A DNA stretch of 64,000 bases from the NCBI RefSeq assembly GCF_030463565.1, contig NC_134653.1, positions 35,463,150 to 35,527,149 on the forward strand, given 5' to 3'. Origin of the DNA: Pelecanus crispus. Taxonomy: Eukaryota; Chordata; Aves; Pelecaniformes; Pelecanidae. A model generated the notes under the pieces. The model did no database searches. It was not told where the DNA came from and worked only from the letters and a program-made list of their open reading frames with translations. The translations under genes were made by a program, and so were the position numbers. This document shows, one piece after another, positions 1 through 14,258 of this stretch (positions are counted from its first letter, which is position 1; every line of letters starts with the position of its first letter).

Positions 1-1589
1 CATTGTGACAGGTTTGAGAGGTCTGTAAATAGGTTGTGAAGCCCTTGTTTAAAGAGAGTTCTGGTATGTTAAAGGGAGCACCACACTATCGCTAAGTGAT
101 TTGCTGCCGAGCCTTGTACTGCCATTTCCTTCCTGGAGTAAGAGAACAATACAGCCAGAGGAATCAGAGTACAATCTTTGCACCGACCTTCCACATCTTT
201 ACCTTCCGCAGAGCAGTTTAGCGCACATTCTATTTTAATTCTGCATGAAAGCCATTAGCACAAAGGTTGGACTACATGAATAAAAATAAACAAACAAAAA
301 ACCCCCACACCACATCTCCTTTAAGTCTTTACCTTGCATGTTCTGCTGGCAAGCTTAGATAAGCACACTACAGGGAAACTAAGAATGCTCCAGACGGTAA
401 AGGTTAATATTGCTGTGGTATGGCTTGTTTTTGCACAGTGATTAGGCTTGCTGCCAGCCTGATTCCTTCCATGTTTTAACTATCTGCAGCTTGAGTTATT
501 ACATTAATAAACTTCCAGTGCAGACAGCATGCTAAACTCTAGCCACTGTTCACATAGGAAGAGAGTGGAAGCCTTTAAATACACTTTCTCTTCTAAATTC
601 TAAATAAAAAGGCAAATCCTGGCCTGATTTTCTCAGGAAGAACCATTCCTTAGAAACCTCCGGCAATCTCTTGATTCTCAGCAGGATTTTTTAGGACCAG
701 GAGAATTCTCTATCAGCCAAAGATTTTTTTGTCTTTATTGTTAAGGTTGTAGCAGCAGATCTAGCATTCCTATCCATCACCCATCACAGATCTGCATAAT
801 TCAGATCCCAGTCATAGTATCCTTAAAAATTACAGTTTGAAGACTTTAAGGCCAAAATCATACACTTGTACTATTCAAGCTAAGAGCATAAGTCATCAGC
901 AATATTTGTAATCAGAGATTAATTTAGCTCATCATAGGTCAGTCCAGAAATCTTCAGGTCAACTCCAAAATAAACACAACCTTAAGTGATCAGATTGAGT
1001 TGCACACAATCCCAAATATATCTTACAAACTAGTACATTATCAAATAAGGATGGGGAGCAATTGAATCCTGTTATGTAACAAACAAATAAGAATATCTTC
1101 ACATTTGGATAACAGCAAAAATGTTTGCTAGCAACACAAAAGGGAGAATTTTAAGCAATGTATTACAAGCCACATTGCTTCACCAATCTCTCTGAACCAA
1201 CAACAATGAATGCTTCTTTCGGCAACTGTAATAAATGCAGTTTACTCTTCTGCAACACGAACAACTCCCTGCTAGCCCTAAATCTTGACTTCTGCCTCTA
1301 TTGTGTCTTGAAAGGAGATAAAAGGAGTATTTGCAGTGTCAGACATAGTTACTATCTTCCTGTAGGGAACTACAAGAACCTGTTAAGCAGCCAATAATAG
1401 TATCTGTATCTTTTTTCACAAAATGTTGTTTCATCACTTCACCCTCCATGACTACTAGTTGTATACAGCAGTATACAACTGCTGTATTTTGTTTGTGTGT
1501 TTTGTTCTAATTTCTGCATCAGGAAACAACAGAAAACAAAAAGTTTCATATATATTTTACAGAAGTCTACATATTTACCAGTAAGTTTA

Positions 1590-1775
1590 CTCAGTGGAGC
1601 AGGGCTACGGTGTGGGCGGAACATTCAGGTTTCACTCTCAGCTCTGTCACTGAGTCATTGCAGAAACTTGGGGAAATCATGTGCCCTTCTCAACAAAATG
1701 GTGATAATAATCATTCTTACCAAACAGATGTGCAGTAAGGCTTTGTTAATTAAGGTCTGTAAGGACTTTGAAACC
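1590..1775 (+). mobile_element. MIR-type SINE relic
   Basis: Matches the MIR core and 3' region: CAGCTCTGTCACTGAGTCATT, then CTTGGGGAAATCATGTGCCC, AAAATGGTGATAATAAT, and GTAAGGACTTTGAAA near the end. Strongly diverged, as expected of an ancient element. Confidence 0.7.
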
Positions 1776-2888
1776 CCAAGATGAAAGACAAAGTGCATCA
1801 TATCAATCCATAAAATGTACAAAATATGGAATAATGCATTTCACACTTCTTAACCTTTAATTCTGTACTTGTAAAAGGCAGCTACTGCCATCCCTTTCTA
1901 AACAGACCTGCATACACATAGCCAGAAGCCAATAAAAGCTAGGGACTCTGTGCCTCCTGACCTTCTTTCACCTCACTGAGGTGGAATCGTTTAAACGCTA
2001 CCAGTATCAAACAAAATTGCCTGGAGACATTCAGGTTGTGTACAAAAACAACCCTATGACTAAGAAAACAAATAAGCCTGTTTTCTGTATGCTTAATCAT
2101 TTGCAACCTGTTCTTCAGGTTGGGCTCCAGCAGAACTGCTCTGCAATCCTTCTAAAGACAGAAAACTTGGAAAAGGCAGCAGTAATCCATGATGACCAGT
2201 CCAGGTAACAAACAGAAATCTAAACCAATACAAAGTAATGGCAAAAAGTAGACATCTTTAACATGGAAAGCTTACCATAAATGTAGCCATTTATTAGCAT
2301 GACCTTCTCTTCTATCTTTATGAAGAAAAATTGAATATCTATTAATAACTCCTTCTACTTGAAGCAGATGCATGAGAGGCTGTCACTCTAAATTGTCTTC
2401 AATTTTGTGCCTGCTCTCCCTCCTCCCTTTACGTGACTATGGCACGTATGTTTATTTTGAGACACATCTTATTTGTTCATTACTTTAATGAAGTTTTGCT
2501 GCTAAGTTTAGAGATGTAACTTCAGTTTTCTCTTCCTAGTTGAATCAAAAAAAGTTGGCATTATATGCTACTCAGTTTAAAGGGAATTCTGTGCTGGAGG
2601 TTTCTTCAATCTCTTTGTTCCCGAATCAGGCCCAGACCCCTTCTAAAAAGGAGAATTCACATGTATCAACTGACTTAAGTCCCTTACCTCTTCCTTACTC
2701 AAATCAAAGGATCAAAACCACTACTGCCATTAACAACCACCTAACCGCCTCTCCAGCTGATCTTTTTCCTGAAAGCACCCTCAGAATATCCGGAAGTTTT
2801 TTCAAGGAAGTGGAAATCATCAAGCCACATGTTACTACGAGAAGCTGGCAAGTATGTACGCACGCAGGAGTTTTCTCTTTTGGAACAC

Positions 2889-2982
2889 ACGCACTGGGTG
2901 CCCGTGCGCAGGCGCTGGCGGCGGGGCTGCAGGAGCCTCTGTGAGGAGAGGCCGGGGCCGCCCCATGCCAGACAGGGCCCAC
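2889..2982 (-). repeat. Second fragment of the same LTR-like repeat
   Basis: The reverse complement reads CTCCTCACAGAGGCTCCTGC and continues to CGGGCACCCAGTGC, paralleling CTCCTCACAGGGGCCCTGCA and CGGGCACCCAGTGC at about 22,035-22,088 on the plus strand. The match is visible directly; it explains the isolated GC-rich patch here. Confidence 0.55.
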
Positions 2983-5900
2983 CACAATGATGAAAACGCA
3001 GAGGCAAAAAAACTTCATGCGTCAGCTCGTCAGGAGTTCTGCTGATGTGGGCCTCCAAGAACTGGCCTGAATTTAAGACTATTTAAGCCTATGGGTAAGC
3101 CATACAGGTCAGAGCACAACCTCTACTACCCTTGTTGCTAGCCTTCCAGAAAAAGGAACTGCGTGAGCGTAAGGTACGTGGAGAGACGCGCTAACCAGTT
3201 ATTCATTGCCTTTTGTGCAGAGACCGCTGGTGCCTTGCGTTTGATTGGCACAAAGGCACATCATGTTTTAAAGTACCCTTACATGGCTATTAGTGAGTTC
3301 TATCAACTGTTATGTTCTTTAAATCACTTTCCCATCTCTTCAATTCAATAACAGATGTTCCCCTCTGGGTTTGCTATTAAGGTGTTAAATTTCCCTGGAT
3401 ACTTCCCCCTGCTCCCATCTTTATGATTGGTTTTCATTTGGCATAAACCCTGAGCAGGCATTCTTGAGACAGTATAAATAATAACCCAATATATTTGACC
3501 GCACAGGAATAACAATTTGAAATAAGAATCTGCTTTTCCCAGGAACGCCTTTGGGAAAACCCTAAAAATGAACAGCAGAACTATTCACAATACAGCAAAT
3601 ATTATGGCAGTGAGAGATTAGGAGAAACCTAGGGCTTCCAGAGCAGACATATCTTTCAGTTAGGAACTTTGCATTTTAAAATATTCAGTCACCTACACTG
3701 AGAAAAATACCAGAGGCACCATGTAAAGATTGCAAGAGTAAAAGGGTTTTTCTTCCATAAATAGCATTCATGTAGCACGTTGAAGAAAGGGTTCATTGAG
3801 AATTACTGAATCCAGACAGCGAACAAGTCCATGAAGCACTTAGATAAGGTAAAAACAGAAGCTAGGTTAAGCCTTAGACTGACAGATGCTACTGACAAAT
3901 TACACTAAAAATGAACAGCTTTATAACATTTTTGAACACTTCTATCTTGACAATCTTTTGGTGTTTGAATTGGAGCACTAAGCATATGCTTAACTTTAAA
4001 AATTCTAACAGGCAGAATTAGTGATGAAATCAGACTATTACCTAGTTGTTTTGTCACTATTAGACTACAAAGAATAGCTCTTTTAGTGTTCTTTCATAAC
4101 ATAAGCTGTCCAAATTTCTGGTTTATTCATATGGCCCTTTCCTTTTGCTTGTTCCAGTTCATCTTTCTTGAACATAAACCCTACGCTGACACAAAAAGGT
4201 AGAGCTTTAAAATGTATTTTAAGTATTTCACAGTACACGTAAATTGTTTCAGTTATTCATGATGGAAATAATATGGCTCGTTTCTTATGTTTCTCTCCTT
4301 CCCTTTTCAATGTGTATGGTAATTTTAAGAAACATACAACACAGAGTAGGATGTTGTGATAATTCTCCTGAAGTATTTACTTGATGTTTGTATTATTTAT
4401 GTAATAGTAGTTTATTATCAATCCAATAATGATGGATAGTGATAGTTAAATGTTCCTGTGGGACTTCACAGGCCTTCTTCCATAAAGTACATTTGATGAG
4501 ACTATAAAAATCCAAATGTATTTCTTCCCATGCACACTTGTATTGGATTGCAACAGTGGGATTCATGCACATGAGAAAACATTTACCACTTCTCTGAAAA
4601 AAATATACTGCACTGACCCATTATGAAAGAAAACCTTTTCAACCCTGCAGATATTCCAATAGATTAAGAAATTCTGATAATAGGAACAACATGGACCTTT
4701 AAAAGCACTGCAGCTCATGGGCATGCATTATTCTTTCTAGTTAATGCCAGAAATTATACTTTTAATGAATACTGCAGATAATAAAAACAAATTACATAGT
4801 GCTACATGCCTCAAATCTGTATTTTTCTAAGAGTCATGATTGCTATGAAAATTCTGTCCTCTTGGCAATTATTACACACCACAAACAAAAGATCATTTTT
4901 ATCCTTAAGGCAGATTTGACGTCAAGGACAGTCCCATTTTGCTTACTTGTGAATTTTAGTTTTGAAGGGGCAGTAGTCCACAAATGATAAGCTTACAAAA
5001 TGCTAAATTGTAGTGTATTACTGAGGACAAAGACAGGACCAATGACAAGGGATTAAAGAGGATGCTGTCATTCACCAGTATTTAATAAAGAACATTTCTG
5101 AACTCAGTATTAAATCGGCCAAGCTATCACATATATGAAACAATTGTAATATATAATACGCAAGTCTGGACAGACACCAGGAAAACCTCTTCATACATAT
5201 GGAAAATAAATGGATGTTACCTTGTAGTTCTGTAGGTTTATCATCAAGATTGCTTATTTACCTCACTTCCTTCATTTCCCACTCTGCCTTCTCTCTGGTT
5301 TTTTTTTTTTTTTTTTTATTTTAAGCCTCTCCACTTCTTCCTTCCTCATTCAATTGCCTGGGAAATCCTACAGCATCTGATCTAACTTCTACAAAGAACT
5401 AGTACACAGAGCTACAAAGCAGGCAAACAAAGCTGATTCAAACCCCAAAAGAACACCAGTGCATGTGAATGCTTTGCTCCAGACACCTTTCCTTGCGTAC
5501 AAAAGAACTCTCTCCTTTGCAGAATAAAATGCATATAATAATTTCTCCTAAGGGGTTGCATGACATTTTATCTTTAAAACGGTAATTTCTTGCAGGTGAG
5601 AAGACTAAAAACTAACCATGGCATTATAACCTCTCCAGAACCACAAATCCACTACCTCCAGCTCCTGAAAGCAAGTAAATTGAAAAATTAATCTCTGGTT
5701 TTGGTTTTCCCTTATTGTGGCTAAATAATTTCTCCCATTTAAAAAAAAAAAATGCACAAACTCTGTTCAAACAGTAATGTACATCAAGATTCTTTTCTAA
5801 AAGTCACTCTTTAGGACAGTAAGGAAAAGGGATAGAAATGGCCATACTAGATCAGATTCCAGACCCATGCAGTGCAGGCAACATTGGGTATCAGATGTTT

Positions 5901-8149
5901 CAGAATAAGGCACAAGAAAACCACAGTAAATTCCTGTATTATAATCTCTAGTCTCCTACAAGGCCTGGAATAATGTGTGATAAATACTAACAAAACACTA
6001 AGCACACAAGGCTTAACATCCCCTCCAATTCAACTACAGTCCAGTTCCATCCACACATTACAGTATATAACTCAGTCATGTTAGGGAAAATTTCCTGCTA
6101 CTTAGAGGAAGTCAGAGCTCAGAAAATATCCTTCTCAATAGCAGCACAGTCTCTTAAATGCTATTAAATAAAATGATATTAAAAATCAACAATGTTTGTC
6201 TAAATGCACTGGTAACTTTTTACCTAACAGACTAAATCTTGGTTACACAAACCAGAATACGGGGAGAGAAGGGAAAGAAGACAGACCAGAAAGCAGCTAA
6301 AAGGAGGGGTAAGAGGGAAGGAGAAGGAGGCGTCTCCTTTGTGCTCCCTCAAATGCTGCATCACTCTGCTGTGTCCAACTGTGTATTTGGACTGACAGCT
6401 CTTTGAGAAGTGTTCAGTGCCCCGCTCAATGAGGCTGATGCTCAGGACCTGGCCAGCAGCTCTCCCAGCAGATCAGAAATAGGAAATGCTTCAGTTGCTC
6501 AGTGTCACTTTTAGTGTCACACACTCATTGCATCAACGTTGACAGTTATGTTTAATGAAATGTGGGTATTTATTTGTTTACAGTACACAAGTATTATGTT
6601 TACTGTAATGTTTGCTGCTCTGTGCTCAGAGGAGTTTTTCGCAAAGAATCAATAAAACCACCCGAGCCCCATAGACACAAGTGTGTAACACCATTGGTGT
6701 CAGCAGTACAATGACCTCATTCACTATATGATTCTTTTAGCTCTTACCAGAGACAGCTTTCCTTCCTGTCTTGTTCTGTTTTCTGAATTTTTCTGTCTTA
6801 TTTTAAGGCAATTTCCATGATCCATGTATCAAGAAAAAAATTAAGTATTTACAAAACTTCTACCATTAGATCATAAAAATATCAGCAGCTTGGAGCTCTT
6901 TATACTTCATTTCCTTTTAACAGTGTTTACTGAAATTAAATGGAAGTTTTCCAAAAGGAAAGCTAGAAAGGTTGCAAGCTAAGCATAAGGCTTACAGTTT
7001 ATGATAATCAGTACCTATCAAGCTGGCAAAACTTGCATTTGCATCTGACAGCTGGGATCAATATCTACAAAGAACTCAACAAGCAGTGTTGCTTTACTCT
7101 GGCTGCATGAGATAACTTCATCTTTTGGAATTACAAAAAAAGGCGTGACCTACCACCATTGTAGGAAATAAGCTTAAGTCCATTTGAGCCATCAGAGCTA
7201 TGACAGTTGGTATGACATGAAGGATCTACCCTTCCTTCCAAATCCCCTCTCCCTTATCAACAGTGTTTATACAGGATGTTACTCTAAAGTTTATAAAATC
7301 CATGTTTGGATTTCCTCCCTGGTAGGAATCCTCAAGAAAAGACTGTCACAGCTGCTGCTCCCTAGCACTCATGACTGGCAAGGTACCACAGAGCACAGAC
7401 AGTTCAGATAAGACAGACACTGGATTATTGCTGATAGTGCAAGAAAAGATCTTCTTCTATTGTAAGTCTTCATGTTTCACACCTTCATTTATTTGGGTCA
7501 GGCACTTGTGGCATCCCAATGAATTCAGGATGGAACTTGCCAGGGTGACAGCTCTCTTCTCTATGACTGTAAAGCACATTAACTGGAAGCGGTCCAGATC
7601 CTGAAGAGCTCATCTATGCACGTTATTAACAGAAACAAATGGCTTAATGACAGGTTTCCTTTAAAACACTAAAGCATTAGCTGTACACATCTGCCTTACC
7701 ACACAAACACAAAACAGCTTTACAGTTGCTTCTTTGTTCTCATCTTAATTCATCCAGCAGCCAACAACCACGATAACACAGCGCTAACTGTACCCACTTA
7801 ATCTTAAAATAAGCCAAAGCTACCGAATCGCAGGGAATGTATGGTGCATACATTTCTATAGATGATTTAAGACTGTTGAGCAACAGAGACCTCTTCCAGC
7901 AATGAAACATTTATAATTTCAGCACACCCAGTAGGTAAGCAGGCGGCCATTAGGAAAACAGACAAACTGACTGTAGCCACCATGATTTATGATAGTAGTA
8001 ATTTTTTTAAAAAAGTGCACTCACAAACTCTTTACTATGAGTAGCACATAGGCAAAAAGTTAAATTAAAGTGAAACAAAAGAAAGCCTGTTATTAGAAGA
8101 TCAATACTTCATCCTCCTCCCTTCTTACACAACATTTAATTAGGAGAAG

Positions 8150-8340
8150 CAATACAATGGATAACACGTGGGACAGGACTCTGCAAACAATATCCATAGA
8201 TTTGCATTGACCCTGCGGAATGATCTTGGGCAAATAAACCTGAAGCACATTGAAAATTTCTCATCTGCAAAATGGACAGAATGACATCAACCATCATTCT
8301 TAAGCACTTTGTAAAGAGCTTTTACTGCAAATTGCTATTA
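8150..8340 (+). mobile_element. MIR-type SINE relic
   Basis: ATGATCTTGGGCAA, TTTCTCATCTGCAAAATGG and AGCACTTTGTAAAG follow the MIR order and spacing. Confidence 0.6.
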
Positions 8341-8529
8341 CAAACTAAAGGCTACTCCAGAACAAAATGCAAGTTCACAGAATCACAGATTTCAGTAAGA
8401 AATTATACACTTGAAAATCTGACTTTATTTTAAAAATAAAACAAAACAGCAAACCAACAAACACCCCAAATTTCATCTAGTTGTTCCTGGTTTCTACCTG
8501 CAAATTTTGTTGCAAGGCTACAGCAGCTC

Positions 8530-8650
8530 ATTGCCACTGAGTCTTCCCAGCAGGTAAAGAAACTGAGGCAGAAAGATATCCTGTGATTTCCTTGAGAACA
8601 CACGGCACGTCAAATGTCAGAGCCACAGACAAGACCCAGCCTCCAAGGCC
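8530..8650 (-). mobile_element. MIR-type SINE relic, reverse
   Basis: AGAAACTGAGGCAGAAAGAT and TCAGAGCCACAGACAAGACC on the plus strand correspond to the reverse complement of the MIR core. Confidence 0.55.
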
Positions 8651-10250
8651 CGTATCCTGGCCAGGAAACCAAAATGAGACTGACTTACTTCAGGGCACAG
8701 AGCTGGTCCACCAACAGTGGAGTGCTTCAGCTGCATTGGATACTCTATAAATATGTTTTAGGCAATAAAAATGTGAAACTGTATGCGCAGCAGGACCAAA
8801 AGATGGTGGCTGGTTCAGTAAAAATGAAAGGAGCTATTATTCTATGAGTGGATACATTGCTGTCACTTATAAAAGCGGTCCTTTTGCAAAACAGCAACCT
8901 AATGAATTACCACGCATTAAAAATTGATCATCCCTACACAGTGTTTTTTTAAATGTCTGTATTGATTTATGCTTTCATTTTGCATAATGCACCAGAGCCC
9001 AGTTAAGATCCATAGGAGGTGAAGGGGTGGGGGGGTGGACAGGCTGAGAGGTTTTCTGTGTTTATTCTGTACTCTGGTCACTTCAAAAGTAAAACGAACA
9101 AACCTATCAGGCAAACAGAAGGGATCCTAGCACACTGCATTTAATATTAATTTGATCATTGCCTGCTGTGTCAGAGTGTTTAAACCTAACCCCTCCCCTC
9201 TCCTACCCTGCAGGAAAGGCAGACAGTGCAGACTGCGAAGCATTTCAGGGAGGTAAGACAACTGGCCTGACAACTGAGGGCACAAAGCTTGTGCCAGAAC
9301 AAACCATCCACAAGATTTCTACAGTCACTGCGCATAAAAAGAACCTGATCAGACCGCTGGCCTCAGACAGAGCCTTCTGTCAGGCCCAGTACGACACAAG
9401 CACATTTTCCCAAACCACTTAAAGGTTATGTAATAGAGATCTGCAGAGCATTAGCAGCCACATGACACGTCCCACCAAGATTTCAAACTGCCACCTACAA
9501 AATTTAATTAGCAAGCAGTAAACAAGAGAGAAAGGAAGAAACGCACTCCTGGAACTGACAGAGAATATTCTTAATGTTCTAAGCCGTATGCGGGATTGGG
9601 GGCAGGGAAGCGGGGAGGAGAGAAAGGAAGATTTAACAAATAGGTAAAACTGTGACTGTCACAGAAGAGGGAAAATGCAGTAAACAGGGGACAGATTCAG
9701 CCACGCATCACTTGTTATAGTGACAACTGTGAGCTTCAACCAGCTGAATTCCAAGCACCATCAACTCTATCCGTCTGCCGTAAGAGGTTGGCCCATTAGC
9801 ACGCTCCCAGAGATACTGTGCTGAGCTACCCCTCCCGGCGTAAACTAGCACAGATCTATCCAAGTCCCTGCTGATTAATATCAGAGAATATTTTTAAGTG
9901 AGTTGGACGATGTACTTACTAAAGATGCACTTTCCATTTCGTGAAAAGGCACCATGATATTCCATACAGAAGTCACAAATAACATTTTTCAACTGTATAA
10001 AAAGCAGGTAAAGGAATATTCAGCAGGAGCTGAAATGGTGAAGCCACAGAATAAATTCCTCATTCTGGAGGAATTTGGTTGCAAGTTAGGATTTTTCTAA
10101 GCCAACCCTAAACAAATTAACCTGGCTCAAAAAGGGCTTATTTTCCTTCCAAAATTGGCAAAGAAGAGTATTATTGTCATTTTTTTCCTCACACATCCAG
10201 TGTAAAAACTTAATTGAAGCCATCTATAAAAATTATTTGTGCTCCTCAGC

Positions 10251-10303
10251 AAAAATAAAATAAAATAAAATAAAATAAAATAAAATAAAATAAAAAAAAC
10301 AGT
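10251..10303. repeat. (AAAAT)n microsatellite
   Basis: About nine uninterrupted copies of the pentamer, ending in a short A run. Confidence 0.95.
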
Positions 10304-10999
10304 CTAGTCCCAGTGGAGGTAGAGCGTGGAAGGCAAGGGGTGCATATGCTGACTGCCCATCAGCCCACTGTGCTCAGATCAGGCCTTAAGGAAGGTATCA
10401 CACTGAAGAGCTTGCTACAGGATGATCTTTAAAGAAAAGATGGAAGATAGTTTCTAATTGTCATTAGACGAGAACAGGGAAGAGAGACTGTGCCATACTG
10501 TTATATCTGCAATGCCTTCCCCTTGAATCTTCACAGTAATATCGTGCACCACTGCTGCTTGCTAATCAACATCAAACATTTGGCATAGTAATACTACTGC
10601 CTTAGAAACCAAGTGTTATACTGTTTGTAACACAAAAAAATATATAACTTTATGAAAATTAAAAAAAAAAAATTGAACCTACAGTCCCACTTCCTCTGTC
10701 CTGACTTCTGCGTTGTAAATGTTCCTACCAAACCACTGCCACCATCAGGGAAACTCTTCGCTCCAAACAGAACCCACCCATGAGCACAATAGAAGGTTTA
10801 GCAAATCAAATTTTATTCCAAAAAGCTTGGAATCAATTCAGATTCTTCTGACACTCGGAAATATTTTTCTGTAGATCAACAACATACAATGCAGATTGTC
10901 AAGTGATTTATAAGTAGCATCTAGAAGCCTCCATTGGGATTTGCCATCCTGATGGAGAAAACAGTCTTTGGTCTGAAGATCTCATTTTCTAAGCAGATA

Positions 11000-11150
11000 A
11001 AATAAGTGGAATGTAGTGGAAAGGCTTCACTATTATTCCCATTTACAGAAAGAGAACAGAGCCCAAGAGATACTAAGCGCTTTGCCCAGGGCCATTCACA
11101 GAATCTGTGGCAGAGCTGGGAGGCACACTCTGATTTCCTTATCAAGTGCA
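11000..11150 (-). mobile_element. MIR-type SINE relic, reverse
   Basis: CTATTATTCCCATTTACAGA, GCTTTGCCCAGGGCCATTCA and TGTGGCAGAGCTGGGAGGCA parallel the reverse-complement MIR consensus over about 130 bp; the best-preserved MIR in the window. Confidence 0.75.
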
Positions 11151-14100
11151 ATATCACAAGCACAAGCCAAAGTGCTGAGCCACAAGCCTATAAGCCACTC
11201 TAATAAAATGCCAGCCACAGGTGGCTTTACAATCGGATTTTACAGAATGAACATGACTCCTTCCAACACGTTATTTAACAGGATGGTTACAGTTAGCAAA
11301 GAAACCCTCAGTGACCACACTTAAACTTCAGTGTGAACCAGCTGCTCGGGAAGATCATTAAGTGTTCTCCCATTTCCCAAGAGCCCACTCTGTGCAAATA
11401 AGCCTGACAAAAGCCCTCTTTTTCACTGGTTTCATGACACGTTCCTTTGAAGAAAATGCAGTTTTCCAGCACCATGGCTACATTCCAATACTATTTTTAA
11501 TCATGATATTGGTATACATTTTTCAATTCTAACTGCAATGAGTAAATGATACTGTCTGCAACGCTTCATGATAATTCTCATCTGTGGTGGACAGGCAGCT
11601 TAGAACATCAACAGCTACTCTGACATATTTTGTAGTAGTGACAAGGGCCTATAACAATTTCAATTAAATGAAAAACAGCCTTGACTCTCAAACCATACTT
11701 CATTCAACATAAATATTGAAAGGACAGGACAGTGATGCATGACCAACTAGTCTTCTTTCTTCAGAATAAAGTCAGCATGATTTTGGACATTTAATTTTGA
11801 TATGTGGTGGGGCATTTGACACACATAAAGGAAAACCCTTTATACCAGAGGATACTAAATATCCAGTGATCGCAGGCATCTTATTTCTACTCCTGGCAAT
11901 CCAGAAAGGCTCGGACTTTTGTAATAAACTATTACCAGAATGAACACTGCTGCGCTTATACATTCATTTCATAGTCAATATCACACACCTATCTAAACTA
12001 CAATGAGTGTGCACATCTAACATATCTAAAATAGAATGAGCTGACATTGAGAGATACGTATTTTGTATATATGCAAAAGTACATACTTAGCTTCTATCAG
12101 TTCAAGATTGGCCACATACAGAGATGTTGATGATCTCTGCGCTTGTAACTGTCAGTTAGCTAAAGTAGCATGTATCAGATATTCAGACCATTTTCACGCA
12201 GAAATCTGTGGCACTGCGCTGTCCCATATTTTGTTCCATCTCACTCTTCCTATCCCTAAAAACCATGTGCCGTTTTGAAGCTGTAATTTGGGTATTATTC
12301 TAGACAATTCGACACATTACATTTCTCGGAAAGCTGCTCCAGGTACACCCAAATAAAGTTGTTTGTAATTACACTACACCTCTGTTCACTGCCCCTACTA
12401 TACAGTCACACTGTATGTTAGCAGGCTGGAACCTGTTCAGGTATATAGCTACGAAAAAATCAGCGTTGCACTCTAGTCTGCAGGCAGCATGACCACCTCA
12501 CTAGTTTCATTTAGACTAGGTCTTTCTCCTATTAAAAAGGAAGAAGTATGCACAAAGCCACTGTTCAGGAACACCTGATCTCTTGAACACAAATAACAGA
12601 GTCACCTAAAAAAGATCCAACATCCTCCTTCGGGGTACTAGAAGTAATGCATATGTATTTCAAAGGATGTCTACAGTGGTGAATCCTGGCTGACATCTGT
12701 AAGATTTGATCCGAATTGCCTTCCTCATTTCAGCTGGGTTGACTTGAAAGCCCTCCTCTAACAAAAACGTAACACCTCCTGATCAAAAAAGCTGAAATAC
12801 AAAGTGACTACAGTAACTTTCGTATCAGTTCACGTATCCTGCTGTTTTTTATTGTATTGAATTTATGGAGATGCTTTAATTTCCACTGTACCGCCTGGTC
12901 TGTGTTTTAATATTTCATGCTGTTTTCTTAAGGAAGCTCTTCTATCTTGCTAAGCAGTAGCCTTTATTTGTATTTTGACAACGGCAATCATAGTATTCTT
13001 TCCCTGTCTCAGCATACTTGGTGCAATTCTTAACATTAAGATCAACAGCTTTGATTTTAGGTATTCAAAAGATATCCAATCACTTAAAGAGCAGACTCTG
13101 TATTTACTAGATGCAGTGACAAGACTCATTAATAAGTTATCCTGCCGAGTTATTTTATATATAAACTCTGCATCACTACCTGCACTGGACAAAAAAGCCC
13201 AGTCAGTGTTTTACCACTAAAATAACAGACAGCAGTAGCTTAAAAAGAAAAACCAAAGCCTTCATATGCACTTACATTTCCCTCAGTTAAAATTGTACTA
13301 AGACCATGTACAGCTGTAATGTCGACCGTCACATCACTCTTGGAAAGGCATACGTTCTCTGCCCAACGCTATAGGCAATAGCCAATTTTGAAAAGAGGTT
13401 AATAAAAAAACCTGCAGTATCCCCTGTAATACCGAGCACAGCATACTGGTACGTGCTAACTAATTAACTGGTATTTATATGCATATGCTATAATAAAATG
13501 TTATTATTCTGTTCTACATACTCATATACGTAACATACTTCCCACAAATACTGCTATGTATAGTGTGTCCATTTATATATAGCTGCAGATGATCTCTCCC
13601 CTCTACCAAAAAAGGATGAGATATTTACTTGTAATTGGTCTAATTTAGCGTTAGATGCCAGACAAACGCCACACCGAATTTCATTAACAGTATCTGTATG
13701 GAAGAGATAGTCACACTGATGACTTTGCCATGACATGACAATATACATCTGCAAAGCGAACAGATACGGTGAAGATGCACCGGGCTTGGGGGCTTGGAGG
13801 GGAGCTGCTAGCCAGTATAATTACTAACTTTGCCCACGGACTCTAATACAGAGAAGAAACATGGCACCATCGAACCTGTCAATACAGCATTTATTTTATT
13901 GGAAACCTTAAAAGTGACTGGAAAATGACATCAGATTAAACATCAATAGGAGGGAGGATGGAATAATCTAGCAAGAGTTTAATCCCTTTACCTAGTGCTC
14001 GTGCACGACACTAACACATTTTATTATTCTAAGCAGCACCTAGAAGAAAAGATCCAGTGAAGGGCATCGTCAAATTGCAGCAGAATAATAAAGTTTGTCT

Positions 14101-14258
14101 GCCTCCGATGAGAGTTACTGCTGCATTACTGCTAACTAAAAAGAGGATTCTCCCCCACACACACCCCCCTACAAATCTTCAGCCCTCCCACCCCCATTTG
14201 ACCCGTAAAGCATTTAACAGAAATAGCTATTTTTAGAAAGGGTGAAATCTCGGCATAC

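Noticed and set aside
2540-3058. 134-codon plus-strand ORF and about 105-codon minus-strand ORFs
   Set aside because: The GC-rich half coincides with a fragment of the LTR-like repeat also seen near 22 kb, and no homology is recognisable.
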